Position numbers and translations under genes: made by a program. Under the pieces are notes generated by a model that was not told the origin of the DNA, did no database searches, and saw only the letters and a list, made by a program, of their open reading frames with translations. A stretch of 64,000 nt of DNA from Streptomyces sp. DH24 (GTDB taxonomy: Bacteria > Actinomycetota > Actinomycetes > Streptomycetales > Streptomycetaceae). Every line of letters starts with the position of its first letter. Within the stretch, counting starts at the first letter, position 1. The stretch is from assembly GCF_029813775.1 (NCBI RefSeq), contig NZ_JARVKW010000028.1:35055-99054 (forward strand). The letters run 5' to 3'. Below are positions 17,774 to 23,783 of the stretch, piece by piece.

Positions 17774-18007
17774 TCAGAGGGCGAGCCCGAACCGCGCCGG
17801 GTCGATCCCGGCCACGCTCAGCTCCTCGGTGGTGAACCGCAGCGGCTGCGCGTCCGGCCGCTTGCTGTCGCCCAACGCCCAGGCGTCGTCCCCGATCCGG
17901 GCGAGCGTCACGCAGGACTCGCCGTCCGGATGGGTGTTGCCACCGCACGCCTTCACGAACGAGGCGTGGGAGAGGTCGAGTCGGTAGAGGTCGTTTCGGT
18001 TCGGCAC
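17774..18007 (-). CDS. DUF397 domain protein (first copy)
   Basis: A 77-residue protein starting from GTG with AGGAAGG about 6 nt upstream. It begins NRNDLYRLDLSHASFVKACGGNTHPDGESCVTLARI. The Ser/Cys pattern and the closing FTTEELSVAG are those of DUF397, the small partner of WhiJ-type XRE regulators in Streptomyces. It is divergent from an XRE gene (257-bp gap) with a strong palindrome between them. In the S. coelicolor whiJ locus such partners modulate developmental regulation; the exact mechanism is not established. Confidence 0.88.
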   Translation of the reverse strand: MPNRNDLYRLDLSHASFVKACGGNTHPDGESCVTLARIGDDAWALGDSKRPDAQPLRFTTEELSVAGIDPARFGLAL

Positions 18008-18069
18008 GGCCGGCCCTTCCTGGTCGGGTGTGGTCGGGACGACCGTAGGAAGCGGGAAGGCGGCGGCGG

Positions 18070-18092
18070 GGAGAATATTCTCCGTTATTCTC
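18070..18092. promoter_or_regulatory. perfect 14-bp palindrome with a third half-site
   Basis: GGAGAATATTCTCC (18070-18083) is a perfect palindrome in the divergent DUF397/XRE intergenic region. ATTCTC is repeated about one turn away (to 18092). The sequence is strikingly AT-rich for this genome. It is a good candidate operator for the XRE regulator at 18265. Confidence 0.6.
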
Positions 18093-18264
18093 GCGTGGTC
18101 ACTCTGGATGCATGGACATTCGCTCTCGGTCACCGACATGCTGACTGCGCAACATCGTTGAGACCTATGGGGTGCGCTGCGCCATGATCCGGGATGCTGC
18201 ATGGCACCACGCCGTACCGTGGAAGCAGTTCACGGCTGACATGTAGGGAACCGAGCGGATACCG

Positions 18265-19113
18265 GTGAGCACGGATTATCAGAGGGCGCGTGAGGAACTC
18301 GGGCGCAAGCTGCGTGAGTTGCGGGTCACGACCCCTGACGGCCGGCTCACCGGTGTTCAACTGGCGCAACGGCTCGGCTGGCAGCAGTCGAAGGTCAGCA
18401 AGCTGGAGAACGGTCGGCGGACGCCGACGGACGACGATCTGCGGGCATGGGCCGAGGCCACCGGGCAGCCTGCGGTCTTCGGTGAGCTGAGCGCCCGGCT
18501 CAAAGGCTTCGAAAGCCAGATCCGCTCCTGGCGCCGCCAATTGGCGGCAGGCCACCGCCCCGTCCAGGAAACCTGGAACAGGACCGTCTCCGACGCCAGA
18601 ACCCTCCACGTCTGGGAAGGCACCATCATTTGCGGTCTGCTGCAGACCGCCGACTACGCCCGGTGTGTCTTCGAGCGCCATGCCCAGCTTCACCGGTCCC
18701 CGAGGGACACCGAGGACGCGGTGCGCGTTCGGATGAAGCGGCAGGAGTGGCTGTACCGGCCGGGCAAGCGGTTGAACGTGGTGATGTGGGAGGGCGCGCT
18801 GCGGGCCCGGATCTGTCCGCCGGAGGTGCTGGCGGCACAACTGGACCGTCTGCTCGGCGTCGTGGGGATGGACACGGTCAACCTGGGCATCGTGCCTTTG
18901 GACGCACCGCTGTCCCTGTCTCCCGGTAACGCCTTCTGGATGATGGACGAACGCCTCGTCGTGGTCGAGGACTGGCACGCCGAGCTCTGGCTGGACGACG
19001 CCGAAACGATTGCCCTCTACCGCCGCGTCTGGGACACCTTCGCCGACGCGGCCGTCTTCGGCACCGAGGCCCAGCAGGTCATCGCGCGGGTCCGGCGGAG
19101 CATCAAGGTCTGA
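18265..19113 (+). CDS. WhiJ-like XRE regulator with DUF5753 domain (first copy)
   Basis: A 282-residue protein with a GTG start. The N-terminal helix-turn-helix (about 10-65) includes LTGVQLAQRLGWQQSKVSKLENGRRTPTDDDLRAWAEATG. The rest is the DUF5753 effector domain, beginning around LHVWEGTIICGLLQTADYARCVF and including VRVRMKRQEWL and the MDTVNLGIVPL region. Proteins of this design (WhiJ, BldB-associated regulators) pair with DUF397 partners and control differentiation or antibiotic genes. It overlaps the convergent small gene at its 3' end by 11 nt. Confidence 0.93.
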   Translation: MSTDYQRAREELGRKLRELRVTTPDGRLTGVQLAQRLGWQQSKVSKLENGRRTPTDDDLRAWAEATGQPAVFGELSARLKGFESQIRSWRRQLAAGHRPVQETWNRTVSDARTLHVWEGTIICGLLQTADYARCVFERHAQLHRSPRDTEDAVRVRMKRQEWLYRPGKRLNVVMWEGALRARICPPEVLAAQLDRLLGVVGMDTVNLGIVPLDAPLSLSPGNAFWMMDERLVVVEDWHAELWLDDAETIALYRRVWDTFADAAVFGTEAQQVIARVRRSIKV

Positions 19114-19399
19114 GGGCGTACGGCCGCGCCAGGTCGTCACCGGTCGGCCGGGCCGGTGCCCGGGAGTGCGACGGGACCTGCCAGTGGGCATCCTCGGCGG
19201 GAAACGGCAGGTAGTGACCGGCGGCGCGGGAGCGCTTGAACCAGCGGCGCCAGCGGGCGTCGTACGGGTTGGGGAGCCGCCATACGTACGGGTCCGGTGG
19301 GCGGACCTCCCGCGCGAGGTCCTTGTCGTTCACCTCTTCCTCGGCCTCTTCCTCGCGGCCGAGCAGGTGGGCCACCGCGTCACGAACCAGCCGGAACAT
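19103..19399 (-). CDS. hypothetical small protein, coupled to anti-sigma-like ATPase
   Basis: A 98-residue protein with an acidic cluster (REEEAEEEVNDKD, about 15-27) followed by Trp/Tyr/Pro-rich sequence (DPYVWRLPNPYDARWRRWFKRSRAAG). Its ATG lies 20 nt inside the end of the ATPase gene upstream, indicating co-translation. I do not recognise a family. It may be a partner of the ATPase. Confidence 0.65.
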   Translation of the reverse strand: MFRLVRDAVAHLLGREEEAEEEVNDKDLAREVRPPDPYVWRLPNPYDARWRRWFKRSRAAGHYLPFPAEDAHWQVPSHSRAPARPTGDDLARPYALRP

Positions 19400-19799
19400 G
19401 TGCCTCCGTCCCCGCGAGCGTGATCCTGGCCCACACGCACTTCGTGTACGGGTCCTGCCGCCACCCCCAGTCCTCGGCGAGCGCCGCGACCAGCGCGAGT
19501 CCGCGTCCGCCTTCCTGGTCCGGGTGGGGCTCGCGGAGCCGGGGGAGGCGGTCCCGGTCCGGGTCGGAGACCTCCAGGAGTAATTCGGTGCCGTGGAGGG
19601 TCAGCGTGACCTTGGCCTGGGCGTAGGAAATCCGGCAGTGGGTCACGACGTTGGTGACGAGCTCGTTCGCCAAAAGGGTCACCCCCTCGGCGAGCTCGCC
19701 GGTGACGCCCCAGTCCGCGAGGACTTTGCGCACGCGCTGCCGGGCGCCGGCCACGTGCCGCCTGTGCTTGGGGATGAGGAAGGTTTCGGTTGGGGGCAT
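19380..19799 (-). CDS. RsbW/AbaA-like ATP-binding protein (anti-sigma type)
   Basis: A 139-residue GHKL-fold protein. The N box is ELVTNVVTH (about 65-73) and the G box is EGGRGLALVAALAEDWGW (about 106-123). This HATPase_c_2 form is typical of Streptomyces regulatory ATPases related to anti-sigma factor RsbW. The start at MPPTETF is preceded by AGGAGGT. It sits between two XRE/DUF397 pairs, as in the whiJ and abaA loci, and is translated with the 98-residue gene downstream. Target sigma factor, if any, is unknown. Confidence 0.88.
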   Translation of the reverse strand: MPPTETFLIPKHRRHVAGARQRVRKVLADWGVTGELAEGVTLLANELVTNVVTHCRISYAQAKVTLTLHGTELLLEVSDPDRDRLPRLREPHPDQEGGRGLALVAALAEDWGWRQDPYTKCVWARITLAGTEAHVPAGS

Positions 19800-19913
19800 G
19801 GGGGTGCCTACCTCCTGACGTGCCGCCAAGATGCGTCTGTGTGACGCCCGGACGAAGCTACGGATGCATGAGTAGGCTCTGCAACAGATTCCAGTGAATG
19901 CATGCGCTCGTTT

Positions 19914-19934
19914 ACTCAATCGAGTGAAGTACTC
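19914..19934. promoter_or_regulatory. alternating ACTC/GAGT half-sites
   Basis: ACTC (19914), GAGT (19922) and ACTC (19931) alternate with 4- and 5-nt spacers upstream of the second XRE gene. They form two overlapping inverted repeats in a low-GC region. This is a plausible XRE operator. Confidence 0.4.
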
Positions 19935-19984
19935 CCAGGCTTGAGGGCCGTGTGGCATGGTTGCGACAGAAAAAGGGAGGTTTC

Positions 19985-20851
19985 ATGCCTGCAGGTGGAC
20001 GGCCGACGGTGCGCAGCAGGCGTTTGGGCGCGGTGCTCAGGCGGTACCGGCAAGCCGCCAAGCTCGATCAGCCACAGGCTGCCGAAGTGATCGCGTCAAG
20101 TCAGGCCAGAATCAGCCGCCTTGAGACGGGCCACGTCACCGCGCGCGTCATCGAAGTACGACTGCTGCTGGACGCCTACGGGGTCAAGGACCCGGAAGTC
20201 CGGATGAAGCTGGAGGAGTTGGCCAGGCAGCCCAAGAAGCGGGGCTGGTGGCTTGAGTATGCCCCGCACTTGCGTTCGGACTACGTCGATCACATCGCCC
20301 TCGAAGATGACGCATGCCATATCCGTCAATGGCAGCCGGTTCTGATTCCAGGGCTTTTGCAGACTCCGGCGTACGCGGAGGCAGTCATCACCGGCGGACC
20401 CGACACCCTCGCTACTGAGCAGGTGGCTCGGTTGGTGAAGGTAAGGATGCGGCGGCAGGAGAAGATCGCGGAGGGCGGGGCCAGGTTCGCCGCTGTCCTC
20501 TGGGAAGCGGTCATTGAGCACCCCCTGGCGAGCATGGACATTCACCGGGAGCAGTTGGCGTCGCTCCTCGATGTGGGGAAGCGGGAGAATGTCACTGTGC
20601 AGGTCTTGCCGTTCAGCGCGGGAGCGCTCGTGGCAGCTGCCTCCGCGTTCGCCGCGTTCAGCTTCGACGCCGGGGCGGCCATCGAGGCGGTGACGATGGA
20701 TGACCTGATGAGTTCGTCGGTCCTCGAGTCCCCCGACGATCTCGAGGTTTACGCCAGATTGTTTGACCTGCTGCACTCAGCGGCATTGACGCCGGAGGTG
20801 AGTGCGAAACTGATCCAGAGCAAGTTGCGAAGCATTGAGGCAGGCGTGTAA
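19985..20851 (+). CDS. WhiJ-like XRE regulator with DUF5753 domain (second copy)
   Basis: A 288-residue regulator. The helix-turn-helix spans about 12-65 (RRLGAVLRRYRQAAKLDQPQAAEVIASSQARISRLETG). DUF5753 follows from about 100: IRQWQPVLIPGLLQTPAYAEAVI, VRMRRQEKIAEG and ENVTVQVLPFSAGA. The ATG is preceded by GGGAGG at 5-6 nt. The stop and the next start overlap as TAATG, coupling it to a DUF397 gene. Its base composition is visibly less GC-rich than its neighbours, which suggests a different origin from the first copy. Confidence 0.93.
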   Translation: MPAGGRPTVRSRRLGAVLRRYRQAAKLDQPQAAEVIASSQARISRLETGHVTARVIEVRLLLDAYGVKDPEVRMKLEELARQPKKRGWWLEYAPHLRSDYVDHIALEDDACHIRQWQPVLIPGLLQTPAYAEAVITGGPDTLATEQVARLVKVRMRRQEKIAEGGARFAAVLWEAVIEHPLASMDIHREQLASLLDVGKRENVTVQVLPFSAGALVAAASAFAAFSFDAGAAIEAVTMDDLMSSSVLESPDDLEVYARLFDLLHSAALTPEVSAKLIQSKLRSIEAGV

Positions 20852-21030
20852 TGACCAAACTTGTGGGTCCCTTCCGGAAGTCTTCGTACTCGGCCCAACT
20901 GGGCGAATGCGTAGAAGTGGCCGTCACAGTCCCGGGCGGCCGAGCCGTCCGCGACAGCAAGCAGCAGGACGGCCCCCTCCTCACCGTCTCCCGCGAGAGC
21001 TGGCACGCCTTCCTGCGCCAGTTCGGCTGA
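20851..21030 (+). CDS. DUF397 domain protein (second copy)
   Basis: A 59-residue protein. The sequence begins MTKLVGPFRKSSYSAQLGECVEV, continues PGGRAVRDSKQQDGPLLTVS and ends ESWHAFLRQFG, the core DUF397 pattern (KSSYS...CVEVA...VRDSK...L.FS...W..F). It shares one nucleotide with the stop of the XRE gene, so the two are co-translated. It is shorter than the first copy but complete for the family. Confidence 0.9.
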   Translation: MTKLVGPFRKSSYSAQLGECVEVAVTVPGGRAVRDSKQQDGPLLTVSRESWHAFLRQFG

Positions 21031-21060
21031 GCCGGCAGGGCGCCCGGCGACGAAGGAACG

Positions 21061-21603
21061 TCAGCGGCGGGCGTGGCGGATCTTCAGGCGGCCGAAGCCC
21101 ATGGTCCCGGAGAACCGGATCTTCGGGCCGGTGGGGCCGGAGCTCTGCCGGGGCTTGTAGCGCAGGTCCTTCCAGCCGGTGTGCAGGCCCTCGACCTCCA
21201 CCTCCGCGTCGCGCGGGACCGTGATGCGGGCGCCGCCCGTTCCGAGTTGCAGCTCGATGTCCACGACCGGGTGCTCGATGACCGCCCGGGACAGGTCCAG
21301 CCGTACCGTCCCGTATGCCGACTCGACCTTGAGGAACCGCGGGACCCGCCACACGCCGCGCCGCGTGATCCGTCCGCCGGCGGCGCCGATCACCGACGTG
21401 GTGTCCGGGGGTTCGGCCGGGAGAGCGGCGAGAGCCGAGGCGAGGTCGTCGCGGGCCGTCGCGGTCAGCACCCGGTGGAGGCGTTCGTCCAACTCCTCGT
21501 GGGAGACGAGCCCTTCTGCGTACGCCTCCTGCAGACGCCGTACGGCCCTGTCGCGGGCGTCTTCTGCGAGCGGCGGCGGCGAGTTTTCCGGTAACGAGGT
21601 CAC
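21061..21603 (-). CDS. DUF1707 domain protein
   Basis: A 180-residue protein. Residues about 14-62 form the DUF1707 (SHOCT-like) motif: ARDRAVRRLQEAYAEGLVSHEELDERLHRVLTA. The remainder is a beta-rich region with RVPRFLKVESAYGTVRLDLSRAVI and GGARITVPRDAEVEVEG, similar to the cell-wall-active antibiotic response (LiaF-like) C-terminal fold. No membrane segment is seen. It is likely a soluble regulatory or envelope-stress protein; no function is established. Convergent with the second DUF397 gene. Confidence 0.88.
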   Translation of the reverse strand: MTSLPENSPPPLAEDARDRAVRRLQEAYAEGLVSHEELDERLHRVLTATARDDLASALAALPAEPPDTTSVIGAAGGRITRRGVWRVPRFLKVESAYGTVRLDLSRAVIEHPVVDIELQLGTGGARITVPRDAEVEVEGLHTGWKDLRYKPRQSSGPTGPKIRFSGTMGFGRLKIRHARR

Positions 21604-21663
21604 CGTCTCACCGTACTGCCGGACTGCCGCTTGGCTGTAGGGACTTGGCGCAGGCTGCCGGCC

Positions 21664-21993
21664 TCAGGAGCCCGTCCGGGAGGTTTCGTCCACCACCCAG
21701 GACAGATAGGCCTCCGACCCGCCGGTCACCGGCAGGGTGATCCACTCGGGGACGTCGTAGGAGTGCTTCTCCGTCACCCACGCCTCCAGTTCCGCGAGGC
21801 GGTCCGTGGTCGTCTTGTACGAGACCCGCCACTCCTGGGCCGTCTCGATCTGGCCCTGCCACCGGTACACGGCGGTGAACGGCGCGTCGATGTGGGCGCA
21901 CGCCGCGAGCCGGTTCTCGACCGCGCCCCGCGCCAGTGCCTTCGCCCGGTCCTCGTCGTCGATGGTCGTCTGCGCGATCACGATGTCGGTCAT
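21664..21993 (-). CDS. cutA: divalent cation tolerance protein CutA
   Basis: A 109-residue protein with the full CutA1 pattern: IVIAQTTIDDEDRAKALARGAVENRLAACAHID, then YRWQGQIETAQEWRVSYKTT and the conserved HSYDVPEWITLPVTGGSEAYLSWV. CutA forms trimers and was linked to copper tolerance in E. coli; its role in actinobacteria is uncertain. It is 60 bp downstream of nothing on its strand except the toxin remnant region, and 60 bp upstream of the DUF1707 gene on the same strand. Confidence 0.94.
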   Translation of the reverse strand: MTDIVIAQTTIDDEDRAKALARGAVENRLAACAHIDAPFTAVYRWQGQIETAQEWRVSYKTTTDRLAELEAWVTEKHSYDVPEWITLPVTGGSEAYLSWVVDETSRTGS

Positions 21994-22079
21994 GCCGCTG
22001 CCTTTCGAGCTGGGGATGCCACGACCCTAACCAGGCCGGACCGCCGTGAGTCAGCGGCTCGGGCGGCAATCAGTGGGGC

Positions 22080-22244
22080 GTGAGTGACCGCACGCAGGAT
22101 CTCTTCACGGTTCTTCGCCCGCGGGCTGAGTCGTGCCGCTGGCGAGCGCGACAAAACGGCGGTTCCACTTCCGTGGCGGCCGCGCCGACCCGGGACCACT
22201 CCGAGGACTACGGCCCGGTGCCGGACCCGAGGGACGACGCGTGA
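22080..22244 (+). CDS. small ORF coupled to toxin-like remnant
   Basis: A 54-codon frame from GTG: VSDRTQDLFTVLRPRAE at the start and TRDHSEDYGPVPDPRDDA at the end. The last two bases of its stop overlap the next ORF as GTGA. The composition is Arg/Asp-rich and no domain is evident. Its position and coupling suggest the partner (or a damaged partner) of the toxin-like ORF that follows. It may itself be decayed. Confidence 0.35.
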   Translation: MSDRTQDLFTVLRPRAESCRWRARQNGGSTSVAAAPTRDHSEDYGPVPDPRDDA

Positions 22245-22435
22245 GTGCGGGGCGCGGCGACCGCGTGGCGCCGCCCGCGCCTGACGGCCACTGGGAAGTC
22301 CGTTTCGCGGACGCGGCGTCCGCGAAGGGATGGGACAGCCTCGCCCAGCAAGCACGCGAGAACACCTATCGCGCCTGGGTGCGCAGCACCTGCTGGATCA
22401 CCTTCGCCGGCACAGGGCATCCGCGAGCCACGGAC
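22241..22435 (+). pseudogene. internally deleted RelE/ParE-like toxin remnant
   Basis: The frame from GTG begins with PAPDGHWEVRFADAASAKGWDSLAQQARENTYRAW, which resembles the N-terminus of a family of about 110-120-residue RelE/ParE-like toxins, and then jumps straight to CWITFAGTGHPRATD, which resembles that family's C-terminus. The central part (usually LKG...EQWQYEVTGGGRIWY-like) of roughly 50 residues is missing. The normal stop is also lost: the frame stays open to 22699, antisense to serC. I therefore read it as an in-frame deletion remnant. The family match is from recall. Confidence 0.5.
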
Positions 22436-22468
22436 CACCGTCGAGTCGGCAAGCCGTACGAACGGCAA

Positions 22469-22498
22469 AGGGCGCCCCGCGTTCCCGCCAGGCGCCCT
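22469..22498 (-). terminator. serC terminator hairpin
   Basis: AGGGCGCC (22469-22476) and GGCGCCCT (22491-22498) form a perfect 8-bp stem with a 14-nt loop, 20 bp beyond the serC stop. On the minus strand a short T run (TTTG) follows. Confidence 0.6.
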
Positions 22499-22517
22499 CC
22501 CCGTCATCCCGCGATGA

Positions 22518-23636
22518 CTACAGCTTCTCGATCACATAGTCGACGCACTTCGTCAGCGCCTCGACGTCCGCCGGGTCGATCGCCGGGAACATCGCCACGC
22601 GCAGCTGGTTGCGGCCCAGCTTGCGGTACGGCTCGGTGTCGACGATGCCATTGGCGCGCAGGACCTTCGCGACGGCCGCGGCGTCGACCTCGTCCGTGAA
22701 GTCGATCGTGCCGATGACGGCCGAGCGCTTCGCCGGGTCGGTGACGAACGGGTTGGCGAACTTCACGTCCTCCGCCCAGCCGTACAGCGTCCGCGCGGAG
22801 GTCGCCGTGCGGCGGACCGCCCAGTCCAGGCCGCCCTGGCCGTTGATCCACTCCAGCTGCTGGTTGAGCAGGAAGAGGGTCGACAGGGCCGGGGTGTTGT
22901 ACGTCTGGTTCTTGCGGGAGTTGTCGATCGCCGTCGGCAGGGAGAAGAACTCCGGGACGTGGCGGCCGGACGCGTGGACGCGCTCCGCCCGCTCGATCGC
23001 GGCCGGTGAGAACACGCCGATCCACAGGCCGCCGTCGGAGGCGAAGCACTTCTGCGGCGCGAAGTAGTAGACGTCCGTCTCCGCGATGTCGACCGGCAGG
23101 CCGCCCGCGCCCGACGTGGCGTCGACCAGCACCAGCGCGCCCTCGTCGGCGCCCGCCACCCGCTTGATCGGCATGGCGACACCGGTCGAGGTCTCGTTGT
23201 GCGTGAACGCGTACACGTCCACGCCCGCCTCGGCGACCGGCTCGGGGTGCGTGCCCGGGTCGGCGGAGACGACGGTCGGCTCGGCCAGCCAGGGGGCCAG
23301 CTTGGCCGCCTTGGCGAACTTGGAGGAGAACTCGCCGAAGCTGAGGTGCTGCGACTTGTTCTCGATCAGGCCGTGCGTCGCGATGTCCCAGAACGCCGTG
23401 GAGCCGCCGTTGCCGAGGATCACCTCGTAGCCGTCGGGGAGCTGGAACAGCTCGCGGATGCCCTCGCGCACCTGGCCGACCAGGTTCTTCACGGGCGCCT
23501 GGCGGTGAGAGGTACCGAGGAGGGACGTGCCGGTCGCGGCGAGCGCGTCCAGCGCCTCCGTCCGCACCTTGGAGGGCCCCGCGCCGAAACGTCCGTCCGC
23601 GGGCTTGATGTCAGAGGGAATCTGGATCTCAGCCAC
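22518..23636 (-). CDS. serC: phosphoserine aminotransferase
   Basis: A 372-residue PLP-dependent enzyme of serine (and pyridoxine) biosynthesis, converting 3-phosphohydroxypyruvate and glutamate to phosphoserine. Diagnostic parts are DGRFGAGPSKVR near the start, the GNGGSTAFWD cofactor loop (about 75), DATSGAGGLPVDI, and the PLP lysine in YYFAPQKCFASDGG (Lys about 197). The length and wording match the actinobacterial/mycobacterial SerC type. It is monocistronic; serA and serB are not nearby. Confidence 0.96.
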   Translation of the reverse strand: MAEIQIPSDIKPADGRFGAGPSKVRTEALDALAATGTSLLGTSHRQAPVKNLVGQVREGIRELFQLPDGYEVILGNGGSTAFWDIATHGLIENKSQHLSFGEFSSKFAKAAKLAPWLAEPTVVSADPGTHPEPVAEAGVDVYAFTHNETSTGVAMPIKRVAGADEGALVLVDATSGAGGLPVDIAETDVYYFAPQKCFASDGGLWIGVFSPAAIERAERVHASGRHVPEFFSLPTAIDNSRKNQTYNTPALSTLFLLNQQLEWINGQGGLDWAVRRTATSARTLYGWAEDVKFANPFVTDPAKRSAVIGTIDFTDEVDAAAVAKVLRANGIVDTEPYRKLGRNQLRVAMFPAIDPADVEALTKCVDYVIEKL

Positions 23637-23753
23637 GCAGGGAGCGTAGCCGTTGAGGGAAACCTGGGCGAAACGTCGTCCGTCGGGTGAGACGGTGTCC
23701 GACCCGTATGGTCCCGGGCGGTCTCGCCTTCACGCGCGTGCGGGCTGTTTCCT

Positions 23754-23783
23754 GGACGCATGACGGATGGACGCATGACGGAT
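23754..23783. repeat. 15-bp tandem duplication of the start-codon region
   Basis: TGGACGCATGACGGA occurs twice in direct succession (23754-23768 and 23769-23783). Each copy carries an in-frame ATG for the following oxidoreductase gene, so the gene has two candidate starts five codons apart. Confidence 0.75.
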
